From Clostridiales bacterium (lineage in GTDB: Bacteria > Bacillota > Clostridia > Lachnospirales > WQUN01), in the NCBI GenBank assembly GCA_031271275.1, contig JAISWA010000053.1, forward strand, positions 1 to 13,145: DNA of 13,145 nt, given 5' to 3'. Below are positions 7,267 through 13,145 of the stretch, in pieces; positions within the stretch are counted from its first letter, which is position 1; the number at the start of each line of letters is the position of its first letter. Made by a program: the position numbers and the translations under genes. The notes beneath the pieces are model-generated. The model was not told the DNA's origin, did not search any database, and was given only the letters and a program-made list of their open reading frames with translations.

Positions 7267-7920
7267 ATGGCGAACATCCTGATTGTGGAAGACGAGTTTA
7301 CCATCAACGAATTAATCAAACGAAATTTACAGTTGGTGGGGCATACCTGTTTTCAAGTGTACGACGGGAATGCCGCGTTGGCGGAAATGAAAAAGGAAAC
7401 CTATGACTTAATCATCCTCGACGTCATGCTGCCCGAACGGGACGGCTTTTCCCTGTTGGCGCAGGCGCGTCACACGCCCGCGATTTTTCTGACGGCGAGG
7501 GACAGCTTAACGGATAGGATTAAAGGCTTTTCCCTCGGCGCGGACGATTATATCCTCAAGCCTTTTGAAATGCTCGAGCTTACCGCCCGGGTGGAGGCGG
7601 TGCTTCGCCGCACCCAAAAAGGCGTCCGCGTTTTTGAATTGGACGGTATACGCGTGGCGTTTGAAATGCGCGCGGTATACCGGAACGGGCAGCCCGTTGA
7701 GCTAACGCCGAAAGAATACGAGCTGTTGGAAATTTTAGTCGCCAACCGGAACCTTGCCCTGTCCCGGGACAAGCTGTTGGAACGGGTATGGGGCTATGAC
7801 TTTTCGGGGGACAGCCGCACCGTGGACGTTCACATACAGCGGCTGCGCAAAAAACTGGGTTGGGAAAGCCGTATCAAAACGGTTTATAAGATGGGCTACC
7901 GTCTGGAGGCGCGGGAATGA
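7267..7920 (+). CDS. OmpR/PhoB-family response regulator
   Basis: 217 residues from the ATG at 7267. The receiver domain has the acidic pair E8-D9, phospho-acceptor D52 (in LIILDVMLPE), T76 (FLTARD) and K98 (ILKPF). The C-terminal winged helix shows LTPKEYELLEILV, LLERVWGYDF, SRTVDVHIQRLRKKL and TVYKMGYRL, the standard OmpR-type DNA-binding signature. The in-frame GTG/ATG codons from 7228 would add an unrelated tail, so I chose 7267, which starts directly with the canonical MANILIVEDE. Its stop overlaps the kinase start (ATGA at 7917-7920). The likely target is its own promoter and/or the secreted-protein gene just downstream of the kinase; this is inference from position. Confidence 0.96.
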   Translation: MANILIVEDEFTINELIKRNLQLVGHTCFQVYDGNAALAEMKKETYDLIILDVMLPERDGFSLLAQARHTPAIFLTARDSLTDRIKGFSLGADDYILKPFEMLELTARVEAVLRRTQKGVRVFELDGIRVAFEMRAVYRNGQPVELTPKEYELLEILVANRNLALSRDKLLERVWGYDFSGDSRTVDVHIQRLRKKLGWESRIKTVYKMGYRLEARE

Positions 7921-9314
7921 AAACCAAAACCTTCCTGACCACCATGCTGCTGTTTTTGCTGACGGTCTTCGGCGGTATCGTCCTGATCGCGGTCTATACC
8001 TACCGGGACACGGCGGCGCAGGCAAGGGAACGCGCCAACGCCGGGCACTATTTTATCGCTTCCGGGCTTTTTAAAGACATTGCCGCGATGGACGAAAGGG
8101 GCGCCGACTACCGGCAGCGCCTTGCGGACTTAATGCAGACCTACGGCTACCTCGCGGAAAACCAAAACGCCCGGATAGCGCTGTACGACGGGGACAGGCT
8201 TGTGTATTCCGGTGCGGGGGAAGACGCGCCTTTGCCGCCGCAAGCCCCGGCGCAAAACGGGGGACGCCTGGTTACGGTCACGAAAGACGGGGCGGGTTCC
8301 GCCGTTTACGTAACCGGACGGTTGCCCGCGCCTTACGGGAATTTTTTCTTAATCTACCGTATGGACATTTCCGAATCCGTAGCCGCGTGGAACCGGTTGA
8401 AAAATATGATGTTCCTCATGGGGACGCTGCTCTCCTGCGTGCTTGCCGCCGGGCTGCTCGCGCTGTTAGACCGCCTGTTCCGCCCCCTCGCGGAAATATC
8501 CCAAACCTCGCGAAGGATAGCGAGCGGCGAATACCACACGCGCCTTGCGGTAAAAGGGAAGGATGAGCTGGCGGAAATGGCGGGGAGTTTTAACCACATG
8601 GCGGGTGAAATCGAAAGGCAGATGGCGGAACTGACCGCCACGGCGGAAAACAAGCAGCTTTTTATTGACAATTTCGCCCACGAGCTTAAAACGCCGCTTA
8701 CCGCCATTTACGGGTACGCCGAATACATGCAAAAAGCGAACCTTTCCGGGGACGACCGCCGTTTTGCCCTCGAGTGCGTTCTTTCGGAGAGCCGCCGGAT
8801 TCAAACCATGGCGTATCAGATGATGGAACTTGCCAATCTGCGCAACGACCCCGTACAAACGGAGCGGGTTTCCGTTCCGGAACTGTTTAAGAAAACGGAA
8901 ACCGCCATGCGCCATAAAGCGGCGGAGAAAAAGATGGATTTGGTTTTCCAAAGCGAGCTTCCGGCGTTGTATGGCAGTATGAATTTTTTGGAGAGCCTGC
9001 TGATAAACCTGACGGACAACGCCATAAACGCCAACGAGCCGGGAAGCCCCGTTTTTATTAAAGCCTTTGAGTATAACGGAACCCCGGCGCTTTCGGTCAA
9101 AGACAGGGGGAAGGGAATATCGCCGCAGGACCTTCCCAAGATTACGCAGCCCTATTACAAAACGGAGAAGAACCGCAGCGCCCGCGACCGGGGCGCGGGG
9201 TTGGGGCTTGCCATCTGCGAGCAAATCGTCAAAAAGCATAAGGGGGAAATGAAGTTTTTAAGCAGCCCCGGGAACGGAACGGAAGTACAGGTTATTTTTA
9301 CAACACCGCAATAA
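7917..9314 (+). CDS. Membrane sensor histidine kinase (HisKA type)
   Basis: 465 residues. The first membrane helix is at about 7-28 and the second at about 164-184, leaving an extracytoplasmic sensor region of about 130 residues with no recognised fold. A HAMP linker follows (about 187-240: FRPLAEISQTSRRIASGEY). The H-box FAHELKTPLTAI has phospho-acceptor H255. The ATP-binding domain shows the N-box (LLINLTDNAINAN), G1 (DRGKGI) and G2 (GAGLGLAI) motifs. All catalytic elements look intact. It is translationally coupled to the response regulator and they form a cognate pair. The ligand is unknown; a neighbouring secreted PepSY-like protein suggests a cell-envelope signal, as inference. Confidence 0.96.
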   Translation: MKTKTFLTTMLLFLLTVFGGIVLIAVYTYRDTAAQARERANAGHYFIASGLFKDIAAMDERGADYRQRLADLMQTYGYLAENQNARIALYDGDRLVYSGAGEDAPLPPQAPAQNGGRLVTVTKDGAGSAVYVTGRLPAPYGNFFLIYRMDISESVAAWNRLKNMMFLMGTLLSCVLAAGLLALLDRLFRPLAEISQTSRRIASGEYHTRLAVKGKDELAEMAGSFNHMAGEIERQMAELTATAENKQLFIDNFAHELKTPLTAIYGYAEYMQKANLSGDDRRFALECVLSESRRIQTMAYQMMELANLRNDPVQTERVSVPELFKKTETAMRHKAAEKKMDLVFQSELPALYGSMNFLESLLINLTDNAINANEPGSPVFIKAFEYNGTPALSVKDRGKGISPQDLPKITQPYYKTEKNRSARDRGAGLGLAICEQIVKKHKGEMKFLSSPGNGTEVQVIFTTPQ

Positions 9315-9369
9315 GTCGGAAACAAATCTGCCGCATCCGTGTTTTATCATTTCTGCGAAATTTAATTAC

Positions 9370-9405
9370 ATAGGCGGTGTGAATGTTTAAACGGTCGCCG
9401 CCTAT
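9370..9405. promoter_or_regulatory. Inverted repeat in the leader of the secreted-protein gene
   Basis: Arms ATAGGCGG (9370-9377) and CCGCCTAT (9398-9405) are a perfect 8-bp match around a 20-base spacer. A palindrome, GTTTAAAC (9385-9392), lies almost at the centre. It ends just before the ribosome binding site AAGGAG (9412-9417). It could be an mRNA hairpin that protects or controls the leader, or a dimer operator. There is no T-tract, so it is not a terminator for the kinase gene. Confidence 0.45.
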
Positions 9406-9425
9406 ATAGAAAAGGAGATGTTGAA

Positions 9426-10316
9426 ATGAAACAGAACATGAAAGCGTTGCTTGCGGCGGTCTTGATGACGGGTATGGTCGCGGCGGGGTCTTACGGGCTG
9501 ACCGAAGCGGCGGAAGCGGCGGAGAACGGGAAAGCCGTCGTAATGCAAACCGGTTACGCCGCCGCCCCGGAGACGGCTCCCGACGACGTGTCGTACATGT
9601 GGGGCAGCTATGACGGAACCGTGGCGCAAACCCTCACTATGTTTAAAAAAACGCCCGACGCCAAACCCACCGCCAACGATATTCCGGAAGAAGATGCCGC
9701 CGAAACCGGAACGCGGCGTTTTAACGCCGTCTTTGGCGTCGACCTGACCGGAAAAGAAATCGCTATGGAATACAGCCCGGCGTATAAAGGTATTCGCGCT
9801 GTCTGGACGGGAACCTGCGCCGCGCCTGACGCGGAATATTCTTTTTCCGTGGACGCCGTCACCGGCGAGGTGCTTAACGTGCTTTGCAACCGGGATTTTC
9901 CCGACGAAACGCTCGCCGGGTTCGAGGCGGAGGACAAATACTTCCTAAGCTACGAAGCCTGTAAGGCGGTCGCGGAGGAAATGGTCGTAAAACACGGCGC
10001 GATTTCCCGTTCCATAAAGAACCTTGTGCGCGCGGTCAGCTCGGGTTTCGTAGATTCCGACCCGTATTTTGTATTTGATTTCGCGGGTGCGGACGGGGAA
10101 ACCGCGCAGGCGACGGTTTCCCGCTATGACAAGCACCTGACCGGCATTTACTTCGACGCCGGAATGAAGTGGAAGGCGGCGGAAAGCGCGGTGACCATTG
10201 CGGAAACAGACGAACTACAAGCGCGGGCGGACGCGTATTTTGAAGCCAACCCCGGCACGACGCTGTATTATGACGAGGAACTGAGGGGGCAGATTGAAAT
10301 AACCCCGCGAAATTAG
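9426..10316 (+). CDS. Secreted PepSY-like protein, function unknown
   Basis: 296 residues from an ATG with a strong AAGGAG eight bases upstream. The N-terminus is a Sec signal peptide: a basic start (MKQNMK), then a hydrophobic core to about residue 24, with cleavage plausible in the alanine-rich TEAAEAAEN stretch. No lipobox cysteine or membrane anchor is seen. The mature part resembles PepSY/YpeB-type modules: a strand pair ending YSFSVDAVTGEVLNVLC, then a helix (YEACKAVAEEMV) and another strand pair (YFVFDFAGAD with RYDKHLTGIYFD). PepSY domains often inhibit or modulate proteases at the cell surface. The gene lies 111 bases after the kinase, which suggests it is part of the signalling unit or its regulated output. 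Confidence 0.75.
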   Translation: MKQNMKALLAAVLMTGMVAAGSYGLTEAAEAAENGKAVVMQTGYAAAPETAPDDVSYMWGSYDGTVAQTLTMFKKTPDAKPTANDIPEEDAAETGTRRFNAVFGVDLTGKEIAMEYSPAYKGIRAVWTGTCAAPDAEYSFSVDAVTGEVLNVLCNRDFPDETLAGFEAEDKYFLSYEACKAVAEEMVVKHGAISRSIKNLVRAVSSGFVDSDPYFVFDFAGADGETAQATVSRYDKHLTGIYFDAGMKWKAAESAVTIAETDELQARADAYFEANPGTTLYYDEELRGQIEITPRN

Positions 10317-10341
10317 AAAATAAAAAATGCTGTCATTCTGA

Positions 10342-10424
10342 GCCGAAGCAGCGTCTGTCATGCCGAAGCCGCGCCTGTCGCCGAAGCAGCGTCTGTCATG
10401 CCGAAGCAGCATCTGTCATTCTGA
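10342..10424. repeat. Tandem repeat of a 20-bp unit
   Basis: Four head-to-tail units of GCCGAAGCAGCGTCTGTCAT begin at 10342, 10362 (18 bases, decayed), 10380 and 10400. A related two-unit run lies at 10541-10580 with A for G at the seventh position. Each run leads directly into a large palindrome, whose left arm is a variant of the same unit. Confidence 0.75.
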
Positions 10425-10490
10425 GCCGAAGGCGAAGAATCCTCCCTACGCGTAATTATTGAAGATTCTTCGCTGCGCTCAGAATGACAG
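10413..10490. repeat. Palindromic repeat unit, copy 1
   Basis: The outer arms pair perfectly over 14 bp (CTGTCATTCTGAGC at 10413-10426 with GCTCAGAATGACAG at 10477-10490). After a short mismatched bulge a second stem pairs CGAAGAATC (10433-10441) with GATTCTTCG (10464-10472). The loop is 22 bases and carries CCTCCCTACGCG. Confidence 0.88.
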
Positions 10491-10573
10491 CGTAAAATGA
10501 CCGCGTAAGCCCTAAAGCCGCCCGCGGCAGCGTCTGTCATGCCGAAACAGCGCCTGTCATGCCGAAACAGTGT

Positions 10574-10651
10574 CTGTCATTCTGAGCCGAAGGCGAAGAA
10601 TCCTCCCTACGCGTAATTATTGAAGATTCTTCGCTGCGCTCAGAATGACCG
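10574..10651. repeat. Palindromic repeat unit, copy 2
   Basis: It is identical to the unit at 10413-10490 except for one base near the right end (C at 10650 for A at 10489), so the outer stem is 12 bp instead of 14. Near identity implies recent duplication or conversion. Confidence 0.88.
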
Positions 10652-10750
10652 CGTAAAATGACCGCGCAGAATGACCGCTCAGAATCCTCCCTGCGTGATG
10701 CTATCACCTCCAAATTTGTCCGCCCGTATGATAACAGTAATTCTTTCCAT

Positions 10751-10821
10751 TACAGCGAATCAACTTTTCACCACAATGCATTGACGCTTCCGATGGTCAA
10801 AAATTAAGTTGATTCGCTATA
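10751..10821. promoter_or_regulatory. Long-armed inverted repeat just upstream of the asparagine-synthetase homologue
   Basis: Arms AGCGAATCAACTT (10754-10766) and AAGTTGATTCGCT (10806-10818) match perfectly over 13 bp and extend to 16 bp with one mismatch, around a 39-base spacer. The spacer contains TTGACG (10781-10786), a possible -35, and TATATT (10818-10823) overlaps the right arm. The gene starts at 10837. An operator pair or a leader hairpin both fit. No T-box sequence is present. Confidence 0.55.
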
Positions 10822-10836
10822 TTGAGGGTGACGGGC

Positions 10837-12768
10837 ATGGCGGGTATAGCCGGGTTTTTCGATTTTACGGACGAACTTTTCACGCGAAGGGAAGCAAGCA
10901 TTCACACCGCGGAGGAAATGCGCGGCGCGTTAAAAAGGCGCGGTTCCCCGCCTCGAAGGGGCTTGCCTGCCGAGCATACGGATTCCCCACCGGTCTGGCT
11001 TTCCGCCCGCTGTTTGCTTACCGCGTCCTGCGGGGAAAATGACGCGCCGCTCACGGTCATTCCCGACGAAGCGGAAGAAACCGCCCTCGTTTTCGACGGG
11101 GAAATTTACAACGGCAGCACGCTATGGCCGGACCTCGCCTTTGGGTCCCCCGGTACGCGCCCGCCTTACGCAAGGAACGACGCCGCGCTTATACTGCGCG
11201 GCTTCCTTGCCCACGGCGCGGATTTTGCGCGGCGGCTCGAAGGCGTTTTCGCGTTCGCGTGCTGGTATGACGGCGCGTTATACCTGTGCCGCGACCACGC
11301 GGGTATCAAGCCGCTTTTTTATACCCAAACGGAAGACCGGTTTATTTTCGCTTCGGAAATAAAGGCGCTGTTTAAGCACCCGGGGGTCGAGGCGAAGTTG
11401 GACGCCGACGGGCTGTTCCAACTGCTTGCGATAGGTCCCGCCCGCGAAGAACGCGGCGGCGTATTTAAAAACATTTTCGCGCTTCCGCCGGGCGCTATGG
11501 CGGTGATACGCCTCGCCCCGGACGGGAAGTCCCTGTACTCACGGCAGCTCAAGTATTGGGGTTTTACCAACGAAAAATTTACCGGCGGCGAAGACGACGC
11601 CGTTTCGCGGGTGCGGGAACTGCTGACAGGCGCGATTACGCGGCAAAGCATCCCCGACGACGGAACCTGCGCGTTCCTGTCCGGCGGGGTGGATTCGAGC
11701 GTGGTGACGGCGGTTGCCGCCGGGGTTTTTTCTCGGGCGGGGAAGAAATTGCGGACGTATTCCTTCGACTTCGCCGGAAGCGAAGCCGATTTTAAAGCCA
11801 ACGCGTACCAACCCGACCGCGACAGGCCGTGGGTGGAAAAAATGGCGGCGTTCTGCGGCACCGAACACCGTTTCATAGAATGCGGCGCGGAAGAACTGGC
11901 TTCCGCCCTTGCGAGCGCCGTAACCGCCCGGGATTTACCGGGAATGGCGGACGTTGACGCGTCCCTTTTATGCTTTTGCGCGAAACTGCCGCCGGGGACG
12001 GTGGCGCTGACCGGCGAATGCGCGGACGAGATTTTCGGCGGGTACCCGTGGTTCCACGCGGGGCTGATGGGCGCAATGGGCGCGGGGCGCTTTCCCTGGA
12101 GCAAGGACATCGACGCGCGGAAAACGCCGTGGTCGGAGGAATTGCTGCGAAAACTGGACTTTGACGAAAAAGCCGACGCCTTTTTCCGGCAGGAGATCAA
12201 TTCGGCGAAATTTTTCGTGGACGAAGACGCGGACGGACGCTATCCCAAAACGCGCGCCGGGCGGGAGGAAATTTTACTGCGGGCGGCGCAATATCTGACC
12301 ATAAAATATTTCATGGCGGCGCTGACCGAGCGCATGGACCGGATGGGCGCTTACGGCGGCATACGCGCGCGGGTCCCATTCGCGGACAAAAACGTAATGG
12401 AATACGTGTGGAACCTTCCGTGGACATTAAAACGGAAAGACGGGGTGGTGAAACATATTTTGCGGGAAGCGTTCAGGGGCGTCGTACCCGACGGGGTGCT
12501 GTTCCGGAAAAAAAGCCCGTTCCCGAAAATTTACGACCCGGTTTATACCGCGCTGATCAAACGGCAAGTGGAGGCGGAGGTGTTGGCTGACCCGAACGCC
12601 CCGGTTCGGGCGTTTATCGACGGGGAAAAGCTGCGCGCGCTGATAAACGCGCCTTCCGACACGGGCGCGCCGTGGTTCGGGCAGTTGATGGCGGGGCCGC
12701 AAAGGTTGGCGTATATCTGGCAGATCAATTATTGGATGAAGGCGTATAAAATTAAGGCGGAGCTGTAG
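10837..12768 (+). CDS. Asparagine-synthetase (AsnB) homologue with altered active sites
   Basis: 643 residues from the ATG at 10837, with GAGGGTG nine bases upstream. The length and C-terminal text (EYVWNLPW, FRKKSPFPK) resemble Bacillus AsnB. The N-terminal glutaminase domain (1 to about 210) keeps DGEIYN (87-92), R58 and GRDH-like RDHAGIKPLFY. The nucleophile Cys2 of MCGIAG is replaced by Ala (MAGIAG), and the oxyanion-hole Asn of NGEIYN is Asp87. The synthetase domain keeps the ATP loop SGGVDSS (282-288) and GECADEIFGGY (393-403). In the usual GVEARVPFLD segment the conserved Glu is Arg510 (GIRARVPFAD). Glutamine use is therefore unlikely, and asparagine synthesis itself is doubtful. It may use ammonia, make another amide, or act as a regulator. 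No frameshift or premature stop is present. Confidence 0.88.
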   Translation: MAGIAGFFDFTDELFTRREASIHTAEEMRGALKRRGSPPRRGLPAEHTDSPPVWLSARCLLTASCGENDAPLTVIPDEAEETALVFDGEIYNGSTLWPDLAFGSPGTRPPYARNDAALILRGFLAHGADFARRLEGVFAFACWYDGALYLCRDHAGIKPLFYTQTEDRFIFASEIKALFKHPGVEAKLDADGLFQLLAIGPAREERGGVFKNIFALPPGAMAVIRLAPDGKSLYSRQLKYWGFTNEKFTGGEDDAVSRVRELLTGAITRQSIPDDGTCAFLSGGVDSSVVTAVAAGVFSRAGKKLRTYSFDFAGSEADFKANAYQPDRDRPWVEKMAAFCGTEHRFIECGAEELASALASAVTARDLPGMADVDASLLCFCAKLPPGTVALTGECADEIFGGYPWFHAGLMGAMGAGRFPWSKDIDARKTPWSEELLRKLDFDEKADAFFRQEINSAKFFVDEDADGRYPKTRAGREEILLRAAQYLTIKYFMAALTERMDRMGAYGGIRARVPFADKNVMEYVWNLPWTLKRKDGVVKHILREAFRGVVPDGVLFRKKSPFPKIYDPVYTALIKRQVEAEVLADPNAPVRAFIDGEKLRALINAPSDTGAPWFGQLMAGPQRLAYIWQINYWMKAYKIKAEL

Positions 12769-12861
12769 GATTGGTGTTGATTCGCCCCTGTCCTTATTGT
12801 ATATTGGAGGTGGTTGATTAGGAATTCTTGCTTCGCTGCTGTGTGCGGTGGCGAAATTATT

Positions 12862-12891
12862 TTGTAAACATATTTTTATTTGCTTCATAAT
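12862..12891 (+). promoter_or_regulatory. Possible promoter of the antitoxin gene
   Basis: TTGTAA (12862-12867) and CATAAT (12886-12891) are separated by 18 bases in an AT-rich stretch, 24 bases ahead of the start codon. GAGGAG follows at 12898-12903. The rest of the interval 12769-12915 shows no gene and no clear terminator for the preceding gene. Confidence 0.45.
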
Positions 12892-12915
12892 TTTTACGAG
12901 GAGTGTAATAAAAAA

Positions 12916-13145
12916 ATGAAACATATAACTGTGAATACAGCACAAAAAAATTTTTTTACGCTGTTTAACGATGTAACATTGTTTAACGAACCAACCGCAA
13001 TCGTATCTGACGATAATAAAACGGCGGTCATTATTAATATTGACGACTGGAATAATATTCAAGAAACTTTATATTTATATGCGCTTCCCGGCATGGTTGA
13101 ATCAATAAAGGATGCTGCCGCCGAACCTTTGAATTGCGGAATACC
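12916..13145 (+). CDS. YefM/Phd-family antitoxin, 3' end outside the window
   Basis: Seventy-six codons are visible before the window ends. The text MKHITVNTAQKNFFTLFNDV, then EPTAIVSDDNKTAVIINIDDWNNIQETLYLYALPGMVESI matches the YefM/Phd pattern: an N-terminal DNA-binding dimer domain, then the W..I.ETLYL...PGM.ESI helix that leads into the toxin-binding tail. GAGGAG (12898-12903) is the likely ribosome binding site, with a rather long 12-base gap. In known systems the antitoxin autorepresses the operon and neutralises a YoeB-type ribonuclease encoded directly downstream, which would be outside this window. The gene is AT-rich, unlike the block before it. Confidence 0.85.
   Translation, partial: MKHITVNTAQKNFFTLFNDVTLFNEPTAIVSDDNKTAVIINIDDWNNIQETLYLYALPGMVESIKDAAAEPLNCGI

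Larger units (their letters stand above)
10330..10695. repeat. REP/MITE-like palindrome array filling a gene-free region
   Basis: This array accounts for most of the 520 gene-free bases between 10317 and 10836. It holds two full hairpin units, a left-half fragment at 10330-10348, a decayed right-hand fragment at 10676-10695, and 20-bp tandem units between them. Positions 10380-10505 and 10541-10666 are direct repeats 161 bases apart, with six mismatches by eye. The motif GTCATTCTGAGC and its inverted partner form a dispersed palindrome type I know from many bacterial genomes. No transposase and no reading frame of its own is present. Confidence 0.85.

Noticed and set aside
8466..9239. Minus-strand frame of about 257 codons inside the kinase gene
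   Set aside because: It is antisense to intact H-, N- and G-box motifs, with no recognisable protein features.
10342..10580. CRISPR-like array of 20-bp repeats
   Set aside because: The units are head-to-tail with no unique spacers, the repeats vary, and no cas gene is present.
10700..10836. T-box riboswitch upstream of an asparagine-synthetase-type gene
   Set aside because: Such genes are often T-box controlled in Bacillota, but I find no T-box core sequence (AGGGTGG with GCG) and no terminator before the start codon.
10755..12785. Insertion cassette bounded by 10-bp terminal inverted repeats
   Set aside because: The flanking bases show no target-site duplication and no recombinase lies inside. 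The inner third copy fits a regulatory site better. Kept only as an alternative in the findings.
12427..13062. Minus-strand frame across the end of the asparagine-synthetase homologue and the antitoxin
   Set aside because: It overlaps two well-supported plus-strand genes and crosses a composition boundary, with no family signature.

Overview
The window looks like a stretch of a Bacillota (Clostridia-like) chromosome. The evidence is strong AGGAGG-type ribosome binding sites, an OmpR-type two-component pair with the usual ATGA overlap, a DpnII-type GATC restriction system and a YefM-type antitoxin. This placement is inference; there is no rRNA or other phylogenetic marker here. Composition splits into three blocks: AT-rich at about 1-5370 (lines near 1.2 kb are under 30% GC), GC-rich at about 5400-12770 (lines near 8.2 kb are near 68% GC), and AT-rich again from about 12830.

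Left block, a DNA-modification island. A 5'-truncated HsdM-HsdS fusion (base 1 to 2520, +) ends at a clear intrinsic terminator. It converges on a three-gene minus-strand operon (5236 down to 2663): a Dam/DpnM-like adenine methylase, a DpnII-family endonuclease, and a second small methylase. The second methylase has its motifs in a different order from the classical DpnA partner. A perfect AT-rich inverted repeat carrying plausible divergent promoters separates this operon from the next genes.

Middle block, chromosomal-looking genes, all on +. A membrane protein with an N-terminal Ig-like (Big_5-like) region, two membrane helices and a C-terminal TPR sits 14 bases ahead of a DHH/DHHA1 phosphoesterase. 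The pair ends at a GC-rich terminator. Next come an OmpR-family response regulator, its overlapping sensor kinase, and a secreted PepSY-like protein with its own strong RBS and a leader inverted repeat. About 520 bases without a gene follow (10317-10836); they hold an array of REP/MITE-like palindromes and 20-bp tandem repeats, then an upstream inverted repeat for the next gene. That gene is a 643-residue asparagine-synthetase homologue whose glutaminase cysteine is alanine and whose conserved synthetase-site Glu is arginine.

Right edge: a YefM/Phd-family antitoxin begins at 12916 and runs off the window.

The tetranucleotide GATC, the expected target of the DpnII-like system, occurs only 11 times in the window by hand count and not at all in the first 2.96 kb. 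The most unusual items are the catalytically altered asparagine synthetase, the GATC depletion and the atypical second methylase.
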